DNA from: Tieghemostelium lacteum
Lineage: Eukaryota > Evosea > Eumycetozoa > Dictyosteliales > Raperosteliaceae
Direction: 5' to 3'
DNA length: 64,000 nt
Assembly: GCA_001606155.1 (NCBI GenBank)
Contig: LODT01000031.1
Coordinates: forward strand, 372,001-436,000
Shown here: one piece after another, positions 1 through 10,381 of the stretch
Numbering within the stretch: the stretch's first letter is position 1
How the letters are laid out: each line of letters opens with the position of its first letter
Program-made: the position numbers and the translations under genes
The notes under the pieces: generated by a model
Told to the model about the DNA's origin: nothing
Databases searched by the model: none
Seen by the model: the letters and a program-made list of their open reading frames with translations, nothing else

Positions 1-1
1 G

Positions 2-607
2 AGTGGTCCAATGACATTTTCATTGGTAGAGATTACACTTCATACAGGTAGAACACATCAAATTAGAGTTCACATGTCAAGTGAAGGTTGCGCAATTGTT
101 GGTGATCCAATATATTCAAGTAAATTTAATCCATTTTTTACATCACATTTATTACTGTCCGCTATGAATATTCAGTTTAGTCATCCAGTTGATAAATCAA
201 AACAGGAATTCTCAATTGGTTTTCCAAAACATTTTAAAGAGTTTATTGATGTTCTTGACAGAGAATCACAACAACAATCACCCAATTCCACACAAAGACA
301 TATTAATACATCATCATTTACTATTCAATCTATGGAATATCTCAGTAACCCTGTTACTAACACTGCATCTCCTACACCATCTCCCATTAAACCAGCAGCT
401 GTTCTTTCAAAACCTCAACCTAAACCATCATCCAATGTAAATAGTTCTAAAAAAGTATCTACTGAAAAATCAAACAACAACAACAACAAAAATCAAACAA
501 CAACAACTAATAACAATACAAATAATAAGAAAAAACAGTCATCTGCAATGGATAAAGAAGCTGAATTTGATCAAATGTTTTTCTCAAGTTCTGCAAAAAA
601 AAGATAA
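2..607 (+). CDS. RluA-family RNA pseudouridine synthase, 3' part only
   Basis: This is the C-terminal part of an RNA uridine-to-pseudouridine isomerase of the RluA/Rsu family; the start lies left of the window. The frame is open from base 2. The conserved C-terminal motif of the catalytic fold is clear at the beginning (LHTGRTHQIRVHM, then GCAIVGDPIYS), which is shared by RluA, RluC and the eukaryotic PUS/RPUSD enzymes. The catalytic Asp motif (HRLD) would lie upstream and is not visible. After the fold comes a tail of about 110 residues rich in Ser, Pro, Asn and Thr with an Asn run, ending in a Lys-rich stretch (SSAKKR). Such tails are common in dictyostelid proteins. The family is certain; the target RNA and compartment cannot be told from this fragment. 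Confidence 0.88.
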   Translation, partial: SGPMTFSLVEITLHTGRTHQIRVHMSSEGCAIVGDPIYSSKFNPFFTSHLLLSAMNIQFSHPVDKSKQEFSIGFPKHFKEFIDVLDRESQQQSPNSTQRHINTSSFTIQSMEYLSNPVTNTASPTPSPIKPAAVLSKPQPKPSSNVNSSKKVSTEKSNNNNNKNQTTTTNNNTNNKKKQSSAMDKEAEFDQMFFSSSAKKR

Positions 608-1104
608 AAATTCGAATCGATTTTACACTTACGCAATTCGAGGGGTATTTTGTTTGATTTTCACAAAAATTCATTGAATTTGTATGGAATTTGTAAATCA
701 TTTAATTTATTTTTTTTTTTTAATTTAAAAATTTTTTTTAAATTATCACAACAACAAAAAGAGAGTTATATTTAAATACCCCTATACACACCAGACAATA
801 ACAAATTTGTGTTTATTTAATTTTGTTTAATTTTTTTATATTTTTTATTTGTAATAAATCTCTACTAGATCTTTTTATTGGTTTGTTTATTTTACCTATT
901 TTCCCTGTCTATCAAATAGAAGAACAAGTAGGAAATAATATCTATTTATTCACCTTCTATATTCCCCATTTTAAAAAACAAGTTGAACACCAAAATATTC
1001 AATTTGTGTATTACTGTATACTAAAATATATTTTTATATATTTATTTTTATTATTTTTACTGTACAAATTTATTTTAAAACTTATTTATATAAATATATT
1101 ATAA
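608..1104. other. intergenic region, RluA 3' flank and kinase promoter
   Basis: About 500 bp of strongly AT-rich DNA with T and A runs around 710–740 and 1030–1100. The open frames here are Phe/Ile/Leu-rich chance frames from T-rich sequence. I see no RNA gene or conserved motif. It probably carries the poly(A) site of the upstream gene and the T-rich promoter of the kinase gene. Confidence 0.5.
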
Positions 1105-2520
1105 ATGGATATCATAGATTGTGATAATTTAGTTATAGAGGAAAATGAATTTTCTAGTGGTTCATTTTCCAAAGTTTATAAAGGATGCTATTTTGGAAAC
1201 CCTGTTTGTGTTAAAGTAATCAAAAAAGAGGCAGTTATAGATAAAGAGATGTTAAAATTTATAGATTCGGAAATCAATATTTTAAGGTAATGTTTTATGT
1301 AGATTAGGAAGTTAAATTGTATTTTACTAATTGTAAATTAAACAGAGATCTATTATATCAACCACATAAAAATATTATAAAGTTTATAGGAATTGGAGAG
1401 AAAGAGTCTTTATTGTTTTTAGTTACAGAGTTGATAAATGGAGGTGATTTGGGTACTGCTTTAATGAATAAATCAATTCCCATGTCTTGGAATCTAAGAA
1501 TTAAAATTGCAAGAGATATAGCAGAAGGAATGGCACATTTACATAGTAAAAATATAATGCATAGAGATTTAAAGTCAAATAATTTGTTAGTAGGAAAACA
1601 TTGGAATATAAAAAGTATGTACTAATAAGTCAATTTTCAAATAATGGCAATTTTACAAATATTAATTGAAATTTAAATTTATTATAAAATTAGTTTGTGA
1701 TTTTGGATTTGCTAAAGAATTACAGAATCCATTGACAAATACAATATGCGGATCAGAGAATTTTATGGGACCTGAAGTAATTTTGGGTATAAAGTACGGC
1801 ATTGCAGCTGATATTTATAGTTATGGTATGGTTTTAATTGAACTTATAACCAGACAGGATATTGAGGAACGGTTACCTCAGAATAGTTTTGATTTGGATT
1901 ATGAAGAGTTAGAAAAGAAAATTCCAAAAGATTGTCCAAGAGATTTTTATGAATTGGTACTCAAATGCACTAGTTATTATGCTAAAGACAGACCAACATT
2001 TAAAGAAATCATTGTAATGCTTGATGATATTATTGAAAATATTAAACAACAGCAATTGGCATTAGGTGGTATGAACTCACCTCGTGTAGTACCTGAACTG
2101 ATACCTGATCCTAAATTTGATGAATCTTCAATTGATCAATGGTTCATGTTATCATTGTTACCTGAGGATTGTTTAGATAACCCAACATCAACTACATCTC
2201 TAGAAGATAGAGATGAAAATGTAAATAGTGGAAATAGTGGTGTGGAATCTACTAACAGTTGTAAGAAAAGTAATGATAGTATTCAATCCTATTCATCAGA
2301 TACCAATAGTATTGGTAGTTTTGAATCAATATCAGCTGAGAAAATCAATAGTAACAATAACGGTAATAATACTAATAACAAAGAAATATCAGATAACTTA
2401 TCAAATAGTACAAGTACCAATTCAATTAAAAGTAACTCCTCAACATCAAGTAGCAGTAGCAGTAGTAGCACAAAATCCAAAAAGAGATTATCGTGGTATA
2501 AAACCTGTTCAATAAATTGA
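1105..2520 (+). CDS. TKL-group protein kinase with Ser/Asn-rich tail
   Basis: Predicted 425-residue cytosolic Ser/Thr (tyrosine-kinase-like group) protein kinase. Exons: 1105–1286, 1346–1614, 1694–2520; joins restore ILR-D before the HKNI motif and NIK-I-CDFG at the magnesium loop. Kinase features are complete: Gly-rich loop SSGSFSKVYKG (about 17–27), ATP-site Lys37 in VCVKVIKK, HRDLKSNN (133–140), DFG (153–155), and a GPE in place of APE. The HRDLKSNN loop and ADIYSYGM segment fit the LISK/MLK-like TKL kinases that are expanded in dictyostelids. The C-terminal 130 residues are low-complexity Ser/Asn with a Ser run and no recognisable domain. All catalytic residues are present, so it should be active. 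The substrate is unknown. Confidence 0.88.
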
Positions 2521-2939
2521 AATTTTGAATTTTATGAGCGCTCAAATAATTTATCTGTTTATTAATTTGTTGCCACCACCCTGTATTGATTCTACTTTTG
2601 TAATGGTGTTTTGTTTTAATTGAATTATTGGTGGTGATCTCATTCTACTAAAAACTTTGAGATACAATACCACACTCAATCTAACACAGTCGATACGTAC
2701 CCTCCCCCTCACCATAACTACATGTTTTTTTATTTCAAACTATCAACACCAATAGTGTGTGGTATTGTAAAATTTTCATTTGAATGAAATTCTATGTATA
2801 CAATTTGTGTATATCACTCTTTTTTTCTGTAATATATTTATTTGCGCATTTTTCTTTGTCAAGAGATAATTTCATATAATATACTTTATTATATTTAATT
2901 CCAAGGCATCAAAAAAATTATTAATTATACTATTATACA
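2521..2939. other. intergenic region with a 13-bp inverted repeat
   Basis: 420 bp between the kinase and the Ras-like gene. It contains a perfect 13-bp inverted repeat (TACAATACCACAC at 2663–2675 and its complement at 2757–2769, 81 bases apart) and a C-rich stretch (CCCTCCCCCTCACC around 2700–2712) that resembles CA-rich promoter elements of Dictyostelium. A role in transcription of the Ras-like gene is inferred only. Confidence 0.4.
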
Positions 2940-3744
2940 ATGACATTGCAAACATTGAGAATTGTTGGACTTGGTTGTGGAGGTGTTGGTAAAAGTTCAA
3001 TTACTATTAATTTTATACAAAATTATTTTGTAGATGTATGTGTGATTTGTGGTAATTTATTTGATAATACCAAAACATAATCAGTTAAAAAAAACAAGTT
3101 TATTAACGATAATACAATTAAACTGACTATTAGGAATATGACCCTACAATAGAGGATAGTTATAGACGTACTTCACAAGTTGATGGTGTAACATATTTAT
3201 TGGATATTTTAGATACTGCTGGTCAAGATGATTATAGTGCTATGAGTTTGTATTCTCCCATTCAAATTCATTGTTTTATTTTTCCAAAATTACTAATTAG
3301 TTTACTGATTTAACAGGAGATCAATATATACGTACTGGACAAGGTTTTTTATTGGTTTATGATATTACAAAAAGATCAACATATGAAGAGATTACAACAT
3401 TTGTAGAACAAATAAAGAGAGTAAAAGAAACACAAAAGGTACCTATAGTTTTGGTTGGTAATAAAACAGATCTTGAAAAGCATCGTGTGGTGTCCTATCA
3501 AGAGGGAAGAGAACTATCTAAACTATATGACTGCCCATTTTTCGAATCCAGTGCTAAAACTAAGATAAATGTTATTGAAAGTTTCCATGAATTAGTAAGA
3601 GAGATTAAAAAAGCACAAAATGAATCCATTGCAAAGAAAGAAGAAAAAGATAAAAAGAAATCACCTCACATGGTAGCCTCTTTAAAAAAGAAATTGTATA
3701 CCAAATTTATATGCATTAGAGAAGAAGAGTTGAATGAAAATTGA
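2940..3744 (+). CDS. Ras-family small GTPase, atypical: P-loop insertion and no CaaX box
   Basis: Predicted 211-residue small GTPase of the Ras subfamily. Exons 2940–3035, 3134–3245 and 3317–3744. The effector loop is canonical Ras ([12 protein letters not shown]), switch II is [15 protein letters not shown] with the catalytic Gln, followed by NKTD and SSAK base-binding motifs, so it should bind and hydrolyse GTP. Two things are odd. The P-loop reads [13 protein letters not shown], two residues longer than the usual VVGAGGVGKSA. The C-terminus after the Lys-rich hypervariable region ends in REEELNEN, with no CaaX prenylation box; the only nearby Cys (FICIREE) is internal. Membrane attachment must therefore be by another route, or be absent. 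Without the CaaX it resembles a diverged member of the dictyostelid RasX/Y/Z-type paralogues. Confidence 0.87.
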
Positions 3745-3922
3745 TTTATATTTATATCTTTAAAATTATACCTAAAATAAAGTGTATAATTATTGTAAAT
3801 AGATTCTAAAATAATACAGTGTGTGAACTTCAAACATCAAATTCAATAAAATTAAAAATTTTTTTTTTTTTTTTTTTTTAATTTATTTTTTCAATATTTT
3901 TTTTTAATTTAACAACCTTAAA

Positions 3923-5222
3923 ATGACACTTGAAGCTACAATTGTTTGGTAATTATAACACTTTGACCATCTCTTTTATGATACAGCTATTAACTTATAG
4001 GATTTGAAAATCTAAACAGTATAGATAACAGTGAATATATGAGAAATGGTGATTTTACACCATCTAGATATGATGCTCAAAAAGATGCAGTAAATTTAGT
4101 TTGTTCTGCTAAAACCCAATCAAATCCAGAAAGTTGTATAGCATTAATGTCGATGGCTGGTAAAACGTAGGTGATTAATCATAGTAATTAGGTTATTAGG
4201 AATTGTTATTAATTATCGACAATACATATTTTAGACCAGAAGTTTTAGTTACATTAACACAGGATCTTAGTAAAGTACTTTCTACTTGCCAAGATGCAAA
4301 GATTTATGGTAAAACAGATTTTTCAACTTCAATGCAAATTGCACAAGTAATTATCATAAGTGGATATTCAGATAAAATACATCTATACTTATTTCATTTA
4401 TTTATTTAAAATAGCTTGCATTGAGACACAGACAAAATAAACATCAACATCCAAGAATTATAGCTTTTATTGGAAGTCCATTATCAGAAACCAAAGAGGA
4501 ATTAAGTGCACTAGGAAAACGTTTAAAGAAGAATGGTGTGGCTGTAGACATTATTAATTTTGGTGAGATTAGTGAAAACAGTGAGAAATTAGATATATTT
4601 TTAAATGATGTAAATAATAATGATGAAAGGTAAGTGATTATGAAATTATAACTGGGAATGAAAAAAATATGTATTAATATACCAAATCTACAGTCACTTA
4701 TTAACAGTACCATCAGGTCCACATGTTCTTTCAGATATTATATTACAATCACCAATTATTGGAGAAGGTAATTCTGGTAATGTATATGGCTCAGAATTTA
4801 TTAATCCAGATACAGATCCAGATCTAGCAATGGCATTAAAATTGTCATTGGAAGAAGAAAAACAAAGACAAGAGAGAGAAAAAAAATCCAGAGAGGACCA
4901 AAGTGGTGGCTCAACTCAAACTTCTGGAACCACAACTACTACTACAACAGCTAATAATAATGATATTAACTTTGAGGATGATCCAGAGTTGGCTGAAGCT
5001 CTTGCATTGTCAATGCAAACCGATAAAATGGATACCTCAACCACCACCACCAATAATACTTCTTCTACTACCAATGACACTGCATTTGGTGATCAAGATT
5101 TTATAAATTCAACTCTTTCCTCTTTACCAGGTGTTGATCCAAGTAGAATTAAAAATGCTTTGGAATCCCTACAGAAAAAAGATGATGATAAAAAGGATGA
5201 TCAAAATAAAGAGCAAAAGTAA
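3923..5222 (+). CDS. psmD4: 26S proteasome regulatory subunit RPN10 / PSMD4
   Basis: Ubiquitin receptor of the 19S regulatory particle, sitting between lid and base; predicted 342 residues. Exons 3923–3948, 4020–4166, 4235–4346, 4415–4629 and 4694–5222. The first exon codes only MTLEATIV plus two bases; the join gives [14 protein letters not shown], the signature of RPN10. The N-terminal half is a von Willebrand A domain ([32 protein letters not shown]). It is followed by two ubiquitin-interacting motifs, [13 protein letters not shown] and [12 protein letters not shown]. The C-terminus is Lys/Asp-rich as in other RPN10 proteins ([14 protein letters not shown]). Length and order match human PSMD4. 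Confident call. Confidence 0.95.
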
Positions 5223-5429
5223 ATAAGATAGATTACTTAATGTTGATTATCACTGTAAAAACAAAATAAATATTCACAACTTAACTTCAACATAACTTCA
5301 ATTATCATTAGTTTCAAATATTGATATAAACAAATTCCAGCAAAATCTATTAATCTATAGGTCTGCCATTTATTTTATGTTTCTGTACTTTTTTTCCTTA
5401 GATTTACAAAAAAATCAATAGACAATTAA

Positions 5430-8400
5430 TTATTGGACTTGTTTTTTGTGAGGTCTACCTCTCTTTTTCTTTTCAGGCACAGAAGGGATAGCAGGTGCTG
5501 TTTCTAATGTAGGCACCTGTTCTACTGTACTAGTAGTTGGTGTTGATGGTGTATTGCTATTCTTTTGGTGGTCTTTCTCTGATTTTTCTTTTTTGGTCTT
5601 GTGTTTTGATTTATCAGATTTATCCTTTTTGGAACTTGATTTCTTTGGTGATAGGTGATTATTATTGTTATTATTAGTTGTAGGCTGTTGTTGTTGAGTA
5701 GATGAAATATTATTCGGTAAATTGTTGTTCATTAAAGGAACATTTTGGTTATTTATCATAGAAGCACCAGTTGAAGAAGCATTTGGATATGGAAAATTTT
5801 GATTTGGTAGAAAAACTTGGTTGGGTATTGACGGGTTGAGGGGTTGAGATGGTTGCTGATATTGATTCGGAATTGCTGTATTGGTTGTTGTAAATTGACC
5901 ATTAGGATTTTGAAGTATATGATTTTGGTTGGTTCCTACATAGACTTGATTAGGTTGCATTTGTTGTTGTGTTGGTAAACCAATAGCACCTTGGTTGTAG
6001 TTTAGTGTCTGTGTTTTATTCATCATGTTAGGTGGCTGTGGTATAGGTTTTTGTCCACCAACTTGTTGTTGGAAATTATATTGTTGCTGTTGGAGATGTT
6101 GAGGAACTTGTGAATGATTAATTATCTGTGGTGCCGATTTACTGTGCATTAGCGATGGTTGTTGTAAATTATAATTTTGTTGCATTGTGAGATGTTGGGA
6201 GGGTTGTACTATTCTAGGTCTAGGATCAATAAATAGTGATATATCAGCAGATTCTTCGATATGTTTTGGAAATTTACCAAAGAGTCCCATTGGTTCATTT
6301 TCCACCAGATTGTTATTACTGTCATTAGATTGAGTCATTTCTACATCACCATCTTGGCCATTGGTATCCTCTGATACTTGTTTATCGTAGAGTTCATATA
6401 TTTCACAAGGCAAACTATAATCTTTAGGTTTTTTAGATTGCTTCAAGTATTCTCGTAGTGACAGTACACCCAATGGATTTGCAAATGTTTTTGCCAACAA
6501 TGCATTTAAAATGAGTTTAGGAGGATTCTTTTCGTTTTGACCATAGACAGAATAGTGAGCATTGATTGATTTACCCAATTTGGTAATAAACCCCTCTGTT
6601 ACATCTATAAGAAGATTTAAAGTCTCCTGAGTGGTACCTTCATAATGACTATCTTGGTTTAATACAGAGGCTATAGATTTACCCAGCATTGAATATACAA
6701 TTTCCTTTGAAATTATTGAATTATTATTATTATTATTGTTATTGTCATCGGTCGACAAATTATTACTATTATTATTTTTACTACTACTATTATTATTATT
6801 ATTAATTATATATTTAAAAGAAGATTTTGTACAAGAATTTTGATTTTTTGGTAAACAATTTGGTATAGAATTTGACATATGAGTGAATTCAGGGAAAAAC
6901 CCAATATTCTTTTTCATCAATTGTAAATCCATTAACTGAGTTGAAGTAGCTATATTTATATCGGAATCCACATTTGGCATCAGTTGTTGAAAGCTATTAT
7001 GATTATTATTCTCCAGTTGATAGAAAGTATTCATCAAACTTGGAGATCTTATAAATGCAAATCTATGCTGAAATGGTAGATTAGATTGCTCTATAAAGTA
7101 TTGTAGTTTATGAACTCTATAGTCTTTAGTTTCATTTCGATATCTCTGTAATTTCTTTGGTAACATTTCCGGTTGTTTCACAGGTTTCAGTGGTTCCACA
7201 CCTCCAGATTGCTGTTGTTGTTGTTGTTGTTCCAGTAGTTCTTGTTCTTCTTTTTGTTGTTGCAATTGTAAATCTAATAGCTGTTGTTTTTCAATTTGTA
7301 ATTGTATTTGAATTTGGTGATCTTGTTGTAAACGCTCCTGAAGTAATTGTTGGTCTACAATCTTTGCTGAAAGAGACTTAATATCCTCTTCCAACTGGTC
7401 CTGTGGAGGTATTGCCTGTAGTTGTTTTTCCAAATTTAAAATATGATCCTGTATCTCTTTTGAAGACTCTTTAATAGTTTCCAGAGGTGCTTTAGCTGGT
7501 GGTGGTAATGGAACTGATTCCAATTTACTAATATTAAAATAAATATTATTTGGGCTTGTTGTTATTGTAATAGTTGGACTATTACCATTTAAATTTGATG
7601 AGTTACTATTAGTGACTGTTGCAGTTGTGCTACTGTTGTTAGGTGTAACTGATATTGGTGTTGTCATCTTTTGATCAATATGTGAATCGTTTTCATATGG
7701 TGAATTGGGTGCTGATATAGGAGTAGTAGGAGAGGAAATGATATTTGGTGTAAATGGTGGTGTTGAGCCATGAGGAGGCGTATTTTTACTACTAATTGGT
7801 TTCAGATTTTTCAAAGATTTGGTGGTGTTTTTACTGACTGGTTGATTAGGCATAGGTGGTGTGTCATCAATATTCATCGGAGATGGCGTATTTGAACTGG
7901 TTGATTGATTAGAGGGTGATATATTAATGCTAGTGCTGTTACTAGAAATGTTATTAGACTGAAATTGATGTGAGGTACTAGGTGGATTAAAATCCAAATC
8001 TTTAATATTTTTCATCAACTCTCTAGACTTGATTTCCAATTGATTGGCATGATCTACATAGATCCTACTGGAAGGATCAGTATTATAAATGCGACAATTT
8101 GTAATAATCAAATTGAGATCAAATTGAAATTCTAATTTACTAAGATATTCGAGTTTTTTCAGTTTCTTGCCCATTAGACTTATATCCATTGGTTTCTTTA
8201 TAATATCGTAGTAGTTGGGTGCCTCTGATGGTTTTACTTTATGTAGAAATGGATAAGCATATTCAGTGGCTTTCAATTGAGTTAAGACACTATCCAATGA
8301 CTCATAGAAATCCTCTTGACCTTCATATTTACAACCTATCCATTTCTTTGAAGGTACCTTTACATCGGTAAGTAATGATCTATATATTCGAACAGTTCCA

Positions 8401-9257
8401 GCTGTTGGTCTTCCTCTTTTTTTGTTCTTACTATCATCGTCCATCATTGTCATCATCATTTGACTGCTTACTGTTGATGGGCTCTGTGATTTAATATCTT
8501 CTAATATAGGCGATTGCTGCTGCTGTTGTAGTAACTGCTGTTGTTGTTGCTGTTGTTGCTGCTGTTCTAGTATTGATAAATTATATTGATGCTGTTGTAA
8601 AATCAATGATTGTTGCTCTTCGAAATTCTTTTTTTCCTGTAGGAACTTGTTGACTATTTCAACTTCCTGTTGCTTTCTCTTTTGTAATGATAACCATTCT
8701 GTGAGTTTTGATTGTAATTTGTGCCTATTATCAATAGATTTATAGATATCTTTTCTCTTTTGAATCATTTCATTACAAGATTCAAGAGCAGAGTCTATAG
8801 AATCTAATATTGCTTGTGGATTTGGTTCTGAAGTGCAAATGTTATTGTTACCGATATTATCTCCATTTGAATCATCTGGAGTTAACTGTTTCTGTCGTTG
8901 CTTCATGGTATTTTGTTGTATTTGGGCTTTTGCTTGTATATAGAGATTATAGTCCTCTATATCATATTCTAAAGTATAATAAACATCATCGAGAACTGTA
9001 TCATCATCAAGACCATTTTTACCATTGCTATAGTAATCATATATCTCTTTAATCTTTTGATCATCTATAATGTTATTTTTAAATATATCATCTTGTTGTT
9101 CATCAGACAAGTCAGTAATATTTGATATGGTTTTGAATTGACTCTGTTGCTGTTGAACTGAATTTGATATAGATTTTGAATGATTACTATTACTACAATT
9201 ATTACTATTACTGCTATCTTTTATTCCCTTATTATCACCATCTATTTCATGACTCAT
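5430..9257 (-). CDS. SPT7-like SAGA subunit: bromodomain, histone fold, AT-hooks
   Basis: Single-exon 1275-residue nuclear protein. In order: Asn/Ser N-terminus; coiled-coil and poly-Gln about 180–250; an AT-hook (KKRGRPTAG, about 280); a bromodomain about 306–420 (YPFLHKVKPSEAPNYYDIIKKPMD, then NCRIYN with the acetyl-lysine-binding Asn); long Ser/Pro/Thr and Gln linkers; a histone-fold-like segment about 848–940 (EIVYSMLGKSIASVLNQ ... LGVLSLREYLK); a Gln/Pro/Asn region; a Lys-rich stretch; and a final AT-hook (KKKRGRPHKK). A bromodomain combined with a later histone fold is the architecture of yeast SPT7, the SAGA scaffold subunit. I infer the same role, acetyl-histone reading within a SAGA-like coactivator. 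An unrelated bromodomain factor is the alternative. Confidence 0.75.
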   Translation of the reverse strand: MSHEIDGDNKGIKDSSNSNNCSNSNHSKSISNSVQQQQSQFKTISNITDLSDEQQDDIFKNNIIDDQKIKEIYDYYSNGKNGLDDDTVLDDVYYTLEYDIEDYNLYIQAKAQIQQNTMKQRQKQLTPDDSNGDNIGNNNICTSEPNPQAILDSIDSALESCNEMIQKRKDIYKSIDNRHKLQSKLTEWLSLQKRKQQEVEIVNKFLQEKKNFEEQQSLILQQHQYNLSILEQQQQQQQQQQLLQQQQQSPILEDIKSQSPSTVSSQMMMTMMDDDSKNKKRGRPTAGTVRIYRSLLTDVKVPSKKWIGCKYEGQEDFYESLDSVLTQLKATEYAYPFLHKVKPSEAPNYYDIIKKPMDISLMGKKLKKLEYLSKLEFQFDLNLIITNCRIYNTDPSSRIYVDHANQLEIKSRELMKNIKDLDFNPPSTSHQFQSNNISSNSTSINISPSNQSTSSNTPSPMNIDDTPPMPNQPVSKNTTKSLKNLKPISSKNTPPHGSTPPFTPNIISSPTTPISAPNSPYENDSHIDQKMTTPISVTPNNSSTTATVTNSNSSNLNGNSPTITITTSPNNIYFNISKLESVPLPPPAKAPLETIKESSKEIQDHILNLEKQLQAIPPQDQLEEDIKSLSAKIVDQQLLQERLQQDHQIQIQLQIEKQQLLDLQLQQQKEEQELLEQQQQQQQSGGVEPLKPVKQPEMLPKKLQRYRNETKDYRVHKLQYFIEQSNLPFQHRFAFIRSPSLMNTFYQLENNNHNSFQQLMPNVDSDINIATSTQLMDLQLMKKNIGFFPEFTHMSNSIPNCLPKNQNSCTKSSFKYIINNNNNSSSKNNNSNNLSTDDNNNNNNNNSIISKEIVYSMLGKSIASVLNQDSHYEGTTQETLNLLIDVTEGFITKLGKSINAHYSVYGQNEKNPPKLILNALLAKTFANPLGVLSLREYLKQSKKPKDYSLPCEIYELYDKQVSEDTNGQDGDVEMTQSNDSNNNLVENEPMGLFGKFPKHIEESADISLFIDPRPRIVQPSQHLTMQQNYNLQQPSLMHSKSAPQIINHSQVPQHLQQQQYNFQQQVGGQKPIPQPPNMMNKTQTLNYNQGAIGLPTQQQMQPNQVYVGTNQNHILQNPNGQFTTTNTAIPNQYQQPSQPLNPSIPNQVFLPNQNFPYPNASSTGASMINNQNVPLMNNNLPNNISSTQQQQPTTNNNNNNHLSPKKSSSKKDKSDKSKHKTKKEKSEKDHQKNSNTPSTPTTSTVEQVPTLETAPAIPSVPEKKKRGRPHKKQVQ

Positions 9258-9831
9258 TCTGTATCTGTGTTATGTATCTGTGTTCTGTTGTTATTTGGAA
9301 TTGATAATTCCTGATCACTGTTCATTTTGCACTGTATATTAGTACCACTGATCATTAAACTCATCTCCAAACTCATCAATTTCATACCATATAACCTATA
9401 AACTTTCAGAAATTTATAAAATAACAACAGCAATGGTTCATGTACAAAATATTAATTTAAATGAAATGAAAACTAACGGTTCAAATTTAAATAAAATAAG
9501 TACTAAAAATTTAAAAAAAAAAAAAAAGGTAAATTAATTATCTACGATTGAAGATGTAGATTATTAACAATCTATCACATAATTAAGTTATAATTCTATC
9601 CACAATCTTTTATTTACAATGATTTACTGTTTAATTCATTAAATTTTATGATCAAATATGATAATTAGGCAATGTTTTTTGTAGAGTTACCAATATATCA
9701 AAACATATTTTAAATTTTGTGGACTAGGTTGCTTTTTTTCCTAGCCAACATCATATTGGTATAAAGGTTATATTAGCATTAAACATTCACTTGTTAATAA
9801 TAAAATAGCTTGCTATTTCTAATCGCCCGTT
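9258..9831. other. intergenic region upstream of the SPT7-like gene
   Basis: About 570 bp, AT-rich, with an A run at about 9512–9527. It holds the promoter of the SPT7-like gene and the 3' flank of the small membrane-protein gene, both on the minus strand. I see no RNA gene or conserved block. Confidence 0.45.
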
Positions 9832-10278
9832 TTATCTTGATTTTATAGGTGTAAATATAACTGTTATGTCCAATTATTCAAATAAAATACAGAAATTGTA
9901 AATGACAATGCTTTTTATATAATTGATATTGACTAAACTTACTCTTTCTAGTTGGTGTGCCAAAGGAAGTTGGAGTATGTACAGTTGGAGTAGGAGATTG
10001 TTGATATTTGGTATTATAATATTCTGAAATTAATGGTCTATATATTAACCAAGCTACACAAGATGCCAATGATAACACTACTAAAACAATACACAACCCT
10101 ACAATAACTTGAATCTTTTAGATGACTGTAAATATTCATATTTATTTTCCTATCAAGTTGAATTCATTTTATATACCTGTAGTTTTTGAGCAACTTTATT
10201 CAATAACATTTCATTCTGCAAATTTAGTTGCTCTTCCATTTGATCAAGTTGATCATCTGTAAATTCGATTACTTTCAT
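9832..10278 (-). CDS. small single-pass membrane protein, unknown function
   Basis: Predicted 100-residue protein not recognised by family. Exons on the minus strand 10278–10177, 10114–9943 and 9860–9832. It begins MKVIEFTDDQLDQMEEQL, continues as a short amphipathic helix rich in Leu, Gln and Glu (likely coiled coil), then has one hydrophobic span (VGLCIVLVVLSLASCVAWLIY), and ends in a Ser/Thr/Pro-rich tail. The short third exon is uncertain: without the last splice the frame simply runs on to a stop at 9878 and adds a different 20-residue tail. The helix followed by a membrane anchor resembles tail-anchored SNARE-type layouts, but no SNARE motif is evident. Host gene by composition and conserved-looking splice sites. 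Confidence 0.6.
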
Positions 10279-10381
10279 TCAAGTTTTTAAAAGTGATTTG
10301 ATATCTCAAACACCCTCCTCAAAAAATGAATTTTTTTATTTTTTTTCTCATGTTTAATTCTAAACAGTTTATGTAATCAAA

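Noticed and set aside
823-1104. Open frame of 93 residues before the kinase gene
   Set aside because: Phe/Ile/Leu-rich frame produced by T-rich promoter DNA; no domain or good codon use.
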